50,357 bases of DNA from Phycisphaerae bacterium (GCA_016782885.1 JADHXQ010000021.1:1-50357), one strand, 5' to 3'. Positions 1-8,449 are shown, counted from the stretch's first letter. Numbers and translations are program-made. The notes: generated by a model from the letters alone, not told the origin.

Positions 1-2
1 AG

Positions 3-227
3 GGATACGAAGATGGCCATCGCGTGGTGTTCAAACGGGCGCGCACCGCGGACTACCGGGCCAGCGTTCATGACATCGCCAACTCCCTGATGGATCTGAT
101 GACCGACGCGAAGCTTCGCCGGAAGATGGGAGCGGCCGGTCGAGAACATGTTGTGGAGCACTTTGACTATCGCGTCGTGGCCAAGAAGTTCGTCAAGATC
201 GTGGGCAAACGCCTGGGAGTATCGTGA
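3..227 (+). CDS. Glycosyltransferase, C-terminal end (partial)
   Basis: This is the 3' end of a gene that begins before the window; an open frame runs from the first bases to TGA at 225-227. The visible 74 residues end in a pattern typical of the last helices of GT-B (GT4-type) glycosyltransferases: a segment spanning a predicted helix (ANSLMDLMTDAKLRRKMGAAGRE) that in this fold closes over the nucleotide-sugar domain, then a basic tail. The catalytic and donor-binding residues lie upstream and cannot be checked. The next gene starts one base after this stop and is a predicted glycosidase, so the two are probably co-transcribed in a glycan or storage-sugar pathway. The donor sugar is unknown. 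Confidence 0.7.
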   Translation, partial: GYEDGHRVVFKRARTADYRASVHDIANSLMDLMTDAKLRRKMGAAGREHVVEHFDYRVVAKKFVKIVGKRLGVS

Positions 228-228
228 A

Positions 229-1449
229 ATGAAACACCGACGAAACAACCGCGTGGCGGAGGCGAAGGAAGCGGCGATCCAGGTGCTGCTGCACAACATG
301 CACGGGTCCTATCGCGGACTGCCGAGGACGGCTGGGTGGGGCTACCCCGAGCCTTACACGCGGGACCTGCTGATTGTCGGGCTGGGCGCCCTGGTCTCGG
401 GCAACAGGAAGCTCATCGCGTCATTTCGGCGCGTTCTGCAAGTTCTGGCGCGGAACCAAAGCCCCCGCGGGCATATTTCTTCACTCGTGCATGACCCCGA
501 AGACCGCGGCGCCAGCGACACCACACCGCTGTTCCTGATGATGCTGGGCATGTACCGCCGGACCGCCGGCGAACCGGACTTCCTCGCCGACGCCGCGGAC
601 AAGGCGCTGACGTGGATGGATTATCAAAGCCCTTCTGATCGCGTCATGGTCGCCCAGCTTCCGACCACAGACTGGCGGGATGAGCAGCGGGTTTTTGGCT
701 TCGGCCTCTACGTCAACACGATTGTCTATGCATACCTGAGGCTGCTGGGGCGCCACGAGCGCGCTCGTCGGCTTGAGAGCCTGATGCACCGCTTCACGAT
801 CACCGGCGGCGTGAAACACCGCCACGTCCATGAGGGTTTGACCGTCCGGAGCAAGCCGTACTACGCGATGTGGTCCTGGAAGATATTCAGCAGCGAACGG
901 TTTGACCTGTTGGGCAACAGCCTGGCGATCCTCACCGGCCTGGCCTCGCCCACCAGGGCCAAGAGCATCATCGCCTGGGTGGAAACCGAGTGCCAGGCCC
1001 TGCGTGGGCGAGAACAACTGGCCGTGAGACTGCCGCCTAACTTCTTCCCGTTCATCCAGCCCGGCGATCCGGAGTGGTCACAGCGCTACGAGTTGCACAA
1101 CCAGCCCGGGATGTACCATAACGGGGGCGTCTGGCCGTTCATCTGCGGCTTCCACATTGCCGCAACGGTGGCCGCCGGGAGGCCCCGCCTGGCCCGGCGC
1201 AAGCTTGGTGCCCTGACCGATCTTGTCTGCCGCGCGAAGAGCGCAGAGCTCGACTTCGGTTTCAATGAGTACTACCGGGCTCAGGACGCCGCGCCTTGCG
1301 GGCATGACTGGCAGAGCTGGTCGGCGGCAATGTACCTCTACGCCGCCGCCTGCGTGGAGCAGCGTCGCACGCCGTTCTTCGACGACGTTCGGAATCCCGC
1401 GGACCCCGGAATGCTGAAGGTGTTCCGGACCGACCCGCCATGCGGTTGA
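229..1449 (+). CDS. GH100/amylo-1,6-glucosidase-like (alpha/alpha)6-barrel glycosidase
   Basis: A 406-residue protein. I chose the ATG at 229 because it follows the glycosyltransferase stop by one base and has GGGAG about 10 bases upstream; a longer frame from 148 overlaps that gene. There is no signal peptide, so it is probably cytoplasmic. Stretches such as GYPEPYTRD near the N-terminus, a TDWRDEQ motif, NQPGMYHNGGVWPF, and GHDWQSWSAA near the C-terminus resemble the active-site strands of neutral/alkaline invertases (GH100) and amylo-alpha-1,6-glucosidases, which hydrolyse sucrose or glucan branches inside the cell. The acidic residues in TRD and TDWRDE are candidate catalytic positions. 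The neighbouring glycosyltransferase fits sucrose or glycan turnover. The exact substrate is inferred from family resemblance only. Confidence 0.6.
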   Translation: MKHRRNNRVAEAKEAAIQVLLHNMHGSYRGLPRTAGWGYPEPYTRDLLIVGLGALVSGNRKLIASFRRVLQVLARNQSPRGHISSLVHDPEDRGASDTTPLFLMMLGMYRRTAGEPDFLADAADKALTWMDYQSPSDRVMVAQLPTTDWRDEQRVFGFGLYVNTIVYAYLRLLGRHERARRLESLMHRFTITGGVKHRHVHEGLTVRSKPYYAMWSWKIFSSERFDLLGNSLAILTGLASPTRAKSIIAWVETECQALRGREQLAVRLPPNFFPFIQPGDPEWSQRYELHNQPGMYHNGGVWPFICGFHIAATVAAGRPRLARRKLGALTDLVCRAKSAELDFGFNEYYRAQDAAPCGHDWQSWSAAMYLYAAACVEQRRTPFFDDVRNPADPGMLKVFRTDPPCG

Positions 1450-1482
1450 GTTTTGGGTCCGTAAGATATTGCTCTTTGAGCA

Positions 1483-1905
1483 TCAATCTGTCGGTTCCTC
1501 CTCGATCATGTCCAGGATGCCCGACAATCTTGCCTTGGCAAGACAGATCGAGGAGTCGGCGGCGCCGTAGTAGACCCAGAGTTCGTCGCCCCTGACGATC
1601 CCGCCGCAGGCGAAAATGACATTGGCAGCGTCACCAAACCGCTCATAGCGCGTCTTTTGCCCCAGCAGCCAACGTCGTGCCCGTCCGATCAGGCGGTAAG
1701 GCTCTTCGAGGTCGACCAGCGCTGCTCCCTGCCTGTAGATTGGATCGCCGGCGAGTTCCTTCACGCCATGGCAGATCAGCAGCCAACCCTTCTCGGTTTC
1801 GATAGGAGGAAGCCCGGCGCCGACCCTGACGCCAGGGGAACAGGTGAAAAGACAACGGCGGACAGGACATTCGAATACCTTGCTCACCCGCGGTCTCCTG
1901 CTCAC
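1483..1905 (-). pseudogene. GH130 glycoside phosphorylase, C-terminal remnant
   Basis: The 140-residue frame matches only the C-terminal third of GH130 beta-mannoside phosphorylases/hydrolases: RVGAGLPPI, a GWLLICHGV strand, YRQGAALVDLEEPYRLIGR, and the final blade ANVIFACGGIVRGDELWVYYGAAD. Family members run to roughly 300 or more residues and their N-terminal blades carry the catalytic Asp, but only about 110 bp separate this frame from the neighbouring regulator gene, so the N-terminal part is absent. A GTG with a purine-rich GGTGAGGAG just upstream could still allow translation. It is most likely a decayed gene left beside the glycosidase/glycosyltransferase cluster. A short functional protein is less likely. 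Confidence 0.65.
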
Positions 1906-2015
1906 CTCCTCACCTTTTCAAAAAGGACAGCGAAATAACCTTCCGATTAGAGCAGTGGAACAGATGCATGTCGACCGCCAAAACCACAACCCAAAACCAC
2001 CGCGGCGATTGACTT

Positions 2016-3653
2016 TTATGATGGGCGTTGGATATCCATCGCCTTCATTCGCGATGCCAGCGTGGTCGGGCGGATTCCCAGTAAATCTGCCGCCCCGCCG
2101 GCGCCGCCCATTTTCCATTTGGTCATGCGCAATGCGGCGATGATGTTGCGCCGTTCGATCTGCCTGATCTCTTCGTCGGTTATCACCATTACATCATCGC
2201 CCGCGGACCCGCCGCTCAGGGCGCCGCCGACAGCGGCCAGCGGACCTCCGCCCTGGCGGGGCAGTTCTATTTGCAGGATACCGGTCTTGGCGGTGATAAC
2301 GGCCCGTTCTATGACGTTCTGAAGCTCTCGGATATTGCCCGGCCAGTCGTGGCGCTGCAGCCTGTCCAACGCATCGCCGTTGAGTTCAAGCATCGGGCGA
2401 TTCATCTTCCTGCAAATCAGCTTCACAAAATGCTCGGCCAGAAGCGCAATATCCTCCTTTCGCTCACGCAGCGGCGCCACTTCGACGGGAAACACATTCA
2501 ATCGATAGTACAGGTCCTCGCGGAACCGCTTCGCGTCGACGTCGCCTTTCAGGTCCCGGTTAGTGGCGGCGACTATCCGCACGTCAACCTCGCGGGTCGC
2601 TTCATCGCCGATCCGCTCGAATTGCCCCCCCTGCAGCACGCGGAGCAGCTTCGTTTGCATATCCAGCGGAATCTCGCCGACCTCGTCGAGAAACAGCGTG
2701 CCCCCGTCGGCGGCTTCAAACCTGCCGGCGCGATTGGCCACCGCGCCGGTGAACGATCCCTTAACGTGCCCGAAAAACTCGCTCTCGTAGAGTTCCTTGG
2801 GGATCGCGGCGCAGTTCACCTTGATCAGCGGTCCGCTGCCGCGATTGCTCTGCTTGTGAATCTCACGGGCGACGAGTTCTTTGCCCGTCCCGGATTCCCC
2901 GAGTATCAACACGCTGGCATCGGTGGGCGCTACCAGTTGTATCTGGCGCTGCACTGCCTGGAGCGCCTCGCTGCGCCCGACCATTTCGTAGAACGCTCCC
3001 TCGGCGCTGATCTCCTGGCGCAGGTACTCGTTTTCCATTTCCAGCTTCTGCCTGAGTCGATCGATATCCTCAAACGCCCTGGCGTTAGCCAGCACCCGGG
3101 CAGTAATATCGGCTATTACGCGCTGGCGGAGGAGCCTGTCGGCTTCAGGAGGCGCCCCCCGAGTGAACATCGCCAGGACCCCCAATGCGGTTCCCCTGTA
3201 AAACAGGGGCACGGCGAGAAAACCGCTTGTCGCCCGCTGGTCCAAGCGGCCTGCATCGACCAGCGGCAGGGCCGGATTCCCCGCAATGGCTTCGACAACA
3301 ACCACTTGGCCCGAGGCCTGTACCTGCCCGACATAACCCACCCCCGGAGGTATCCGCGAATGCATCTGGTCGCTATTCTCTTCTTCCATCCGCCCGGAGC
3401 CCACTGAACCGGTCGAAGCCAGCAGATGCAGACACATCGCCTTGTCGGGACACACAGGAGACATTGCACACGAAGAACAGATGTCTCCCCGCAGAATCTG
3501 CCATATTCCCCCGGCCACTACATCCCCACGGCGGGCCAGATGCTCAACAGTGACTTTCATTAGCGAGCCAACCGCACTCTCATTCATCATGGCAGCAAGC
3601 AGGTCACGAAGTGATTCAAACTGCTCTCTGTATTCGCCGTCCATATCTCGCAT
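2016..3653 (-). CDS. GAF-domain sigma-54-dependent transcriptional activator
   Basis: A bacterial enhancer-binding protein of the FhlA/NorR type. From the chosen start (ATG at 3653; the frame stays open to 3749) it has an N-terminal GAF domain (about 25-190) with a Cys cluster at residues 59, 62, 68 and 74, a linker coiled coil (195-215), an AAA+ domain with Walker A GESGTGKE (252-259), the sigma-54 contact loop GSFTGA (299-304; canonical GAFTGA, here A to S), Walker B TLFLDE, arginine fingers in [10 protein letters not shown], and a C-terminal Fis-type helix-turn-helix ([17 protein letters not shown]). It would remodel sigma-54 RNA polymerase at -24/-12 promoters. The start at 3653 keeps a perfect palindrome (3688-3701) outside the gene and lies about 7 bases after a TATAAT, so the mRNA may be leaderless. 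It is divergent from a sigma factor gene. The signal sensed by the GAF/Cys region is unknown. Confidence 0.93.
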   Translation of the reverse strand: MRDMDGEYREQFESLRDLLAAMMNESAVGSLMKVTVEHLARRGDVVAGGIWQILRGDICSSCAMSPVCPDKAMCLHLLASTGSVGSGRMEEENSDQMHSRIPPGVGYVGQVQASGQVVVVEAIAGNPALPLVDAGRLDQRATSGFLAVPLFYRGTALGVLAMFTRGAPPEADRLLRQRVIADITARVLANARAFEDIDRLRQKLEMENEYLRQEISAEGAFYEMVGRSEALQAVQRQIQLVAPTDASVLILGESGTGKELVAREIHKQSNRGSGPLIKVNCAAIPKELYESEFFGHVKGSFTGAVANRAGRFEAADGGTLFLDEVGEIPLDMQTKLLRVLQGGQFERIGDEATREVDVRIVAATNRDLKGDVDAKRFREDLYYRLNVFPVEVAPLRERKEDIALLAEHFVKLICRKMNRPMLELNGDALDRLQRHDWPGNIRELQNVIERAVITAKTGILQIELPRQGGGPLAAVGGALSGGSAGDDVMVITDEEIRQIERRNIIAALRMTKWKMGGAGGAADLLGIRPTTLASRMKAMDIQRPS

Positions 3654-3659
3654 TGACTC

Positions 3660-3689
3660 ATTATACACGACATCTCGTTCGCAAGGCAA
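3660..3689 (-). promoter_or_regulatory. Candidate sigma-70 promoter of the sigma-54 activator
   Basis: On the minus strand TTGCCT (3684-3689) and TATAAT (3660-3665) are separated by 18 bp. Transcription would begin close to the ATG at 3653. The -35 box touches the palindrome at 3688-3701, which suggests autoregulation. Confidence 0.45.
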
Positions 3690-3718
3690 CGAATATTCGT
3701 TCCTCGACGATTTTTCGT
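3688..3718. promoter_or_regulatory. Palindromic operator / enhancer candidate
   Basis: AACGAATATTCGTT (3688-3701) is a perfect 14-bp palindrome and is followed by a weaker related site, ACGATTTTTCGT (3707-3718). They lie about 70-100 bp upstream of the candidate -24/-12 promoter at 3789 and overlap the -35 of the divergent activator gene. This is the position expected for a sigma-54 activator upstream activating sequence. The link to this particular activator is inference. Confidence 0.5.
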
Positions 3719-3788
3719 TGCAACTCGTATTTTGGAACAGCAACCACAATTTCTTATTTTATAAGTACTTATACCCTCGGCTGCTCTT

Positions 3789-3804
3789 TGGTACGGCTTG
3801 TGCT
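3789..3804 (+). promoter_or_regulatory. Candidate sigma-54 (-24/-12) promoter
   Basis: TGGTACGGCTTGTGCT keeps the GG-N10-GC core of sigma-54 promoters (consensus TGGYACRNNNNTTGCW) with one mismatch, GTGC for TTGC. It sits about 65 bp upstream of the sigma-70-family gene and faces it, next to a gene for a sigma-54 activator. Confidence 0.5.
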
Positions 3805-3868
3805 ATTTGTATTGCGTAGTTATTCGTAACAACTGAATAAAACATGTTGGACCATCAGGAGACCAACG

Positions 3869-4807
3869 ATGAAAACCAGGACGAATAAAAAACCAGACCG
3901 CACGATTCGCCCGCCAGGAGAAGCTGCTGATCTGACGGGCAGACAGCTCTGCCATCTCAAGCAGCTTGCCGCTTCGCAAGCCTGCGTTCCCCATCCTTCC
4001 TTTGAATTATCCTGTACCGAGGAGAAGCTGTTCGGACCCGAGGCGCCGGAAATACGAGTTAACGCATGGGCCAACTTCCCCGAATTGCAGGAAGATCACC
4101 CCCCCCGCCATCAGGGTTATTCACCACTGCGCAGCGGCGACGAGGTACGCCTGTTCCTGCGATACAACTACGCTCGCTACCGCCTGGCGAGCCTGGCGCG
4201 GATGCCCGGGAAGATATCCTCTCCCACACGAACCGCCGAGATGTATCGCTGGTACCGCCGGGCAATGAGGCTTCGCAGCGACCTGACCGGCGCCAATCTC
4301 GCCCTCGTTATCGCAATGGCCAAACGTACGAATATCCCCGACGTGGACTTCAGTGAATTGGTTTCCGAAGGCAATATGGCCCTTCTCAGGGCGATCGAGA
4401 AATTCGACGTGTCTCGCGGTTACAAGTTTTCAACGTATGCCTGCCGCGTGATCCTCAAAAGCTTCAGCCGCCTGGCAAGCAAATCGGGCACGCACCGCCG
4501 GCGATTCGGGCTGGAATTCGACCCGAGCATGGAGCCTGAAGACCAAACCGAGCAGAAACGTCAGACCGCGCAAAATAATGCGCTTTCCAGGCTTCACGGG
4601 ATTCTCATCAATAACCATGCGGACCTGAGCACAACCGAACAGAGAGTAATAGATCAGCGGTTTGCCCTCACCGAGGGCGGTAAGAAGAAGACTCTGGCAG
4701 TAATAGGCGGCGAGATGGGCGTCAGCAAGGAGCGGATTCGCCAGATTCAGCGATCCGCCCTGGCCAAGCTGCGGAGAGCTTTCCGCGACGAACGCCTCTC
4801 TGTCTGA
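3869..4807 (+). CDS. Sigma-70 family RNA polymerase sigma factor (group 2/3 type)
   Basis: A 312-residue sigma factor. Region 2 is clear (about 140-200: ANLALVIAMAKR, then LVSEGNMALLRAIEKFD and YKFSTYACRVI), including the -10 recognition helix. Region 4 (about 255-305) has a helix-turn-helix ending ERIRQIQRSALAKLRRAF for -35 recognition. The first ~120 residues are unlike standard region 1, and region 3 is short, so this is an alternative rather than the housekeeping factor. The ATG follows CAGGAGACC. It is divergent from the sigma-54 activator with a candidate -24/-12 promoter between them, suggesting a sigma-54 to sigma-70 cascade. A strong intrinsic terminator follows. Target genes cannot be told from this window. 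Confidence 0.9.
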   Translation: MKTRTNKKPDRTIRPPGEAADLTGRQLCHLKQLAASQACVPHPSFELSCTEEKLFGPEAPEIRVNAWANFPELQEDHPPRHQGYSPLRSGDEVRLFLRYNYARYRLASLARMPGKISSPTRTAEMYRWYRRAMRLRSDLTGANLALVIAMAKRTNIPDVDFSELVSEGNMALLRAIEKFDVSRGYKFSTYACRVILKSFSRLASKSGTHRRRFGLEFDPSMEPEDQTEQKRQTAQNNALSRLHGILINNHADLSTTEQRVIDQRFALTEGGKKKTLAVIGGEMGVSKERIRQIQRSALAKLRRAFRDERLSV

Positions 4808-4835
4808 TCGTTTGATGCAGCGGACGCTGTGGCGC

Positions 4836-4874
4836 GGCGCTGTCCGGCACCTTGTCGGACAGCGCCCATTTTTT
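4836..4874 (+). terminator. Intrinsic terminator of the sigma factor gene
   Basis: A perfect 11-bp GC-rich stem (GGCGCTGTCCG 4836-4846 with CGGACAGCGCC 4856-4866), a 9-nt loop, then CA and six T (4869-4874). It lies 28 bp after the stop codon. Confidence 0.9.
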
Positions 4875-5117
4875 GCGCTTTGTAATATTTCATAACGTTA
4901 CAGCATGTCACCTCCCCATAGTTTCTGGAGGAACATTCGACACGGTATAATTTCAACCTGATCCACAATCCGGGGTTCAGATTCATTGCAGAACGCGGTA
5001 TATGCGGTGATGGGGTTGTCTTGCGTGATTGCCGACGTGCTTTTTAGTGCGACCTGGAACGCCCCACGGATGAAACGTGCAAGTGGCTGGAGTATTCGTC
5101 GCCGTTGGTGGTATCTG

Positions 5118-5173
5118 TTCTAACGTCTCGTGTCAGCGGCAGCGCAGCTGTCCGTTGCACACGCTTGTTAGGC
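5118..5173 (-). other. Integron attC-like recombination site
   Basis: Read on the minus strand this 56-bp site starts with GCCTAAC (matches the RYYYAAC core) two bases after the LRR stop codon and ends with GTTAGAA (6/7 of GTTRRRY). Between them lies an imperfect inverted repeat: CGTGT/ACACG, a 1-base bulge, CAGCGG/CCGTTG, a second 1-base bulge, then CAGC/GCTG around a 3-base loop. Unpaired spacers separate the outer and inner boxes, and the extrahelical bases are on one strand, as in attC hairpins. The position right behind a gene's stop codon is also that of a gene cassette. No integrase or second attC is visible in the window. Confidence 0.6.
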
Positions 5174-5175
5174 GT

Positions 5176-7392
5176 CTACTTTTCTTTCAACTTGTTCAGG
5201 AAGGTATTCTTTGACAGGTCATTGATTTCGCACGAGTCACGCAGTTTCTCCAAAATCCGCACTAACTCCCGATCTGTCGGATCGACAGTCAGTTTCAACC
5301 AATAGAGATCCGGGAATCGTAACAACACCCCGGGGTCCAGTTTGGTGTTGCGGATTTCGAGTCTTACCAGTTTTCTTACATCTGGAGGCAACACCTTTAT
5401 AGAGGTGTTGTTGATCTTTAATACGCCTAAACCACTACAGTCGATTTCAGAAAGGTCTGTCACCTTTGTTGATGATAAATCCAAGCTACGATACTCTCGA
5501 TCAGGAAGAGTCGCCAGGTCGGTGTCTGTAATCGCCATGTCGGCCAGACCCAGGCTTTTGAGTTTCGGTTGAGATGCGATAAACTTCAGAACGGTTTCTT
5601 TGGCAATGGATGTGCCGCCGATTTCCAGGTGATACATCTTGCGGTTCATAAGCGGATCAAGTGATTTCAAATTGGGAACATTGTTAGCAATAAGAGTAGT
5701 CAACTGCGGTGCCTCTCTCAGCGGGCTCAAATCGGTCACTCCTGTATTGGAAATGTCAAGCTCCCGAAGATAGCGCTGTCCTTTCAGCGGCGTCAGGTCC
5801 GTCACTCCTGTATTCCGAAGGTCAAGGTCCCCAACACTGGGCAGCCCTTGCAGGCTGGTGACTTCCGTATTCTGAAGGTCAAGACGAGAAAGCGACGGCA
5901 GCCCGTGCAGGCTGGTCACTTTCGTATTCTTAAGGAAAAGAGCCGAAAGCTTCGACAGTCCTCTCAGCGGCGCCAGGTGAGTCACTCCTGTATTCTGAAG
6001 AGAAAGCCTTTCCAGGTTTGGCAGCCCTTTCAGCGGCGACAGGTCGGTCACTTTTGTATCCGAAAGACCAAGGAACCTTAGCTTGGGCATATCCTTCAGC
6101 GGCGTCAGGTCAGCCACTGCCGTATTCGAAAGGTAAAGCTCCTTAAGTTCCGGCATCCCTTTCAGCGGCGTCAGGTCCGTCACTCCCGTATTCGAAAGGA
6201 AAAGCCCCCAAAGTTCCGGCAGCCCTTTCAGCGGCGTCAGGTCAGTCACTTTCGTATTCCGAAGGCGAAGCTCCGCAAGCTCAGGCATCCCTTCCAACGG
6301 CGTCAGATCAGTCACTTCTGTATTCTGAAGGTAAAGCCACCATAGATTCGGCATCCCTTTCAGCGGCGTCAGGTCAGCCACTTTTGTATTCTGAAGATAA
6401 AGCTTCCTAAGATTCGGCAGCCCTTTCAGCGGCGTCAGGTCGGTCACTTTTGAATTCTGAAGCTCAAGCCGCCTTAGTTTCTGCATCCCTTTCAGCGGCG
6501 TCAGGTCGGTCACTTCCGTATTCTGAAGCTCAAGCCACGCTAGATTCCGCAGCCCTTTCAGCGGCGTCAGGTCAGTCACTTTTGAATTCTGAAGATCAAG
6601 CCCCCCAAGATTCGGCAGCCATTTCAGCGGCGTCAGGTCAGTCACTTGTGTTTTCGGAAGACGAAGCCCCCCAAGATTTGGCAGCCATTTCAGCAGCTTC
6701 AGGTCGGTCACTTCAGCATGTTCGAGGTCGAGAGACTTCAGACTCGCCAGTGTGCCGGGAAAGGTGATGTTGGTCAAAGCCCCCCGTAGTGTTAGCGACT
6801 CTGGTTCAAGAATGAAAATCCGCTTAACTGCTCCCGCCCACTTCTCAGGACTGATTCGAACATCCAGGCGAATTCTCAGGCTCAACCCCACAGTAGACAC
6901 GTCCGCCTGGCATCCCAGGTTCTGGAATTCTTTTTCCCAACGCCTGATGCATTCAGTGAGGTCGGTGGTCCACCCTTTGTCCGGAAGCCGTAACCTTCCC
7001 TCCACTTCTGGTTGGAGCTTCATCAAGAGATCCATGACCTCGAAGGGGGTGTCCTCTCGGACGATTTCCTTTTCCAGCTCAGGAATATCCCGCTTCCGTA
7101 ACGTATCCCGAAGCTCGGCAAAGGCGGCCTGCCGGTTTTCGGGTGATTCATCAGCGAGTTGTTTAAACAGGGCTTGAATCCTTGCCTTCCGTTTGGGCTC
7201 AGCACCCGTGACTGCAGGCGGCGTGACTACAGGGGCGGGCTTTGTAGCGGGCGTGCGTTTTGTCGCTTTTTCCGGCGTCTCGGGCTGCTCTTCTTTCGGG
7301 GAGCTACATCCGCACAAGAAAGCAGACAGCACGACCGCCACGCAACCGATCGCAACAGTCACAACTCGCAATTGTTTTATCTGCTCGGTCAT
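5176..7392 (-). CDS. Leucine-rich-repeat lipoprotein
   Basis: A 738-residue predicted lipoprotein. The signal peptide ends in LCGC, giving a lipidated Cys29. A Pro/Thr/Lys linker follows, then a helical HEAT-like stretch (about 70-125) and a domain to about 200. From about 215 to 590 there are tandem 22-residue leucine-rich repeats of the internalin type (LTPLKGLPNLRKLYLQNT and close variants), then diverged repeats to the end. The repeats are nearly identical in DNA, with a 66-bp period between about 5.75 and 6.7 kb. AGGTGA precedes the ATG. The GC content is lower than in the neighbours. It probably presents a surface or periplasmic protein-binding solenoid; the ligand is unknown. The gene runs directly into an attC-like site, suggesting cassette capture. 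Its leader closely matches that of the TPR lipoprotein at 22.9 kb. Confidence 0.88.
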   Translation of the reverse strand: MTEQIKQLRVVTVAIGCVAVVLSAFLCGCSSPKEEQPETPEKATKRTPATKPAPVVTPPAVTGAEPKRKARIQALFKQLADESPENRQAAFAELRDTLRKRDIPELEKEIVREDTPFEVMDLLMKLQPEVEGRLRLPDKGWTTDLTECIRRWEKEFQNLGCQADVSTVGLSLRIRLDVRISPEKWAGAVKRIFILEPESLTLRGALTNITFPGTLASLKSLDLEHAEVTDLKLLKWLPNLGGLRLPKTQVTDLTPLKWLPNLGGLDLQNSKVTDLTPLKGLRNLAWLELQNTEVTDLTPLKGMQKLRRLELQNSKVTDLTPLKGLPNLRKLYLQNTKVADLTPLKGMPNLWWLYLQNTEVTDLTPLEGMPELAELRLRNTKVTDLTPLKGLPELWGLFLSNTGVTDLTPLKGMPELKELYLSNTAVADLTPLKDMPKLRFLGLSDTKVTDLSPLKGLPNLERLSLQNTGVTHLAPLRGLSKLSALFLKNTKVTSLHGLPSLSRLDLQNTEVTSLQGLPSVGDLDLRNTGVTDLTPLKGQRYLRELDISNTGVTDLSPLREAPQLTTLIANNVPNLKSLDPLMNRKMYHLEIGGTSIAKETVLKFIASQPKLKSLGLADMAITDTDLATLPDREYRSLDLSSTKVTDLSEIDCSGLGVLKINNTSIKVLPPDVRKLVRLEIRNTKLDPGVLLRFPDLYWLKLTVDPTDRELVRILEKLRDSCEINDLSKNTFLNKLKEK
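5750..6712 (-). repeat. 66-bp coding tandem repeats (LRR units)
   Basis: About fourteen consecutive 66-bp units, each beginning on the plus strand with variants of CCTTTCAGCGGCGTCAGGTC followed by a TCACT and GTATTC segment. Each unit encodes one 22-residue leucine-rich repeat. Neighbouring units differ at only a few positions, which points to recent expansion or recombination. Confidence 0.85.
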
Positions 7393-7945
7393 TTTGTCAC
7401 CTGCATAACAACTTAATCACCGGCGCGGTCGTGGGCGCAGGATTTCATTATCACTTGGGGTTATTTCCCTGTCCGAACGCGCCAGCCCGTAGTTTCTCAT
7501 AACCCGGTCTATTTCTTTATAGAGTCCCGTTCCGACCGTAACAAGGGGAAAATTTGAGACTTACACAAGAACCATTCCCGTTTTGCCGCAAACTCTCTCT
7601 TCAAGCACCTGTGCCATATACCATAAGAGGATAACCGTCACGGTCGCTGGCGCAGGATTTCAATATACAGCAAGGCCGGAACAAGGGAGCTAAATCCTGT
7701 AAGCACCGTATGGGCGGGGTGTTATCTGGTCAGCCAGTCCGTATTGCGTTTTTCGGCCAAGCGGGGGCGTTATAGCTGTGCCCGCTTGTTGTGCAAGATC
7801 TACATCGACCGGCGGTACGAATCCGGCGTATACCGATCACCGATCCGCCGTCCAGACATTCCAAACTCATGGAGGTTTGTGAGCAGTGCAGTAGAGCCGC
7901 AGAAGCCCCCCGCCGGGGACGGTTGGGTGCATCGTGGCAAGCGAA
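7393..7945. other. Gene-poor spacer
   Basis: I see no convincing gene in this stretch. It holds two imperfect copies of a ~26-bp sequence containing GGCGCAGGATTTCA (around 7427-7453 and 7641-7666). The promoter of the minus-strand LRR gene should be near 7400-7500, but no clear -35/-10 pair stands out. Confidence 0.5.
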
Positions 7946-8197
7946 TCAGAAATGCTTCCTGGCGAAGGCGCGGCCGGACTGGTTCTTGAGGTATCTCTCG
8001 AAGGCGAACGCCTTGGCCCTGTCGCGGAAGGCGATGGCGGTTTCGACCCGCCATGGGAGGAACTTTGACGTGTAAGGAACTCCTCCGGCATTGTGGACCT
8101 TGAGGCTAGATTCGAGGTTCTCGGTCAGGCCAACATACCAGTGGCCTGGAGGGTCGATACTTTGGAGCATGTGGACGTAGTAGAACTTACCGTCCAT
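7946..8197 (-). CDS. GIY-YIG nuclease-fold protein
   Basis: An 83-residue protein of the small UPF0213/YhbQ-like GIY-YIG class. I chose the ATG at 8197 because the fold starts there; a longer frame would run through the tRNA gene. YYVHMLQS stands for GIY and WYVGLT for YIG, and the C-terminal helix keeps the metal-binding Glu in FERYLKN. The helix that normally carries the catalytic Arg reads NLESSLKVHN: by alignment to the I-TevI pattern EKRWKRH the Arg is replaced by Ser. The protein may therefore bind DNA without cutting, or use another residue. It lies downstream of tRNA-Ala on the same strand. Its role is unknown. Confidence 0.75.
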   Translation of the reverse strand: MDGKFYYVHMLQSIDPPGHWYVGLTENLESSLKVHNAGGVPYTSKFLPWRVETAIAFRDRAKAFAFERYLKNQSGRAFARKHF

Positions 8198-8309
8198 GGC
8201 TGGTTTCTCCCTGGGTTGGCGACAGGTATTCGTTGCGGTTCGGTAGTCGATCGGGGTAGCCCGTCTTCGCCTGGCGGCTTCGTCGCGGCAGTCTTCCCCT
8301 TCGGGTTCG

Positions 8310-8366
8310 CTCGGCAAGCCCAAAAAGACTGGCTTGCCGAGACGAAGTTCGCCGCTTTGCGGCGAA
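8310..8366 (-). terminator. Two hairpins downstream of tRNA-Ala
   Basis: There are two perfect inverted repeats: TTCGCCGC/GCGGCGAA with a 3-nt loop (8348-8366) and an 11-bp stem CTCGGCAAGCC/GGCTTGCCGAG with a 10-nt loop (8310-8341). They follow the tRNA 3' end on the minus strand. No T-run follows either stem, so terminator function is only probable. Confidence 0.45.
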
Positions 8367-8373
8367 CGAAGAC

Positions 8374-8449
<76 letters not shown>

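Noticed and set aside
481-1017. Long minus-strand open frame opposite the GH100-like gene
   Set aside because: GC-rich antisense shadow; the plus-strand frame has family motifs.
2271-3407. 378-codon plus-strand open frame
   Set aside because: Exactly antisense to the sigma-54 activator, which has all expected motifs.
5750-6712. Possible CRISPR or satellite from the 66-bp period
   Set aside because: Period equals 22 codons of a leucine-rich repeat and lies in one open frame.
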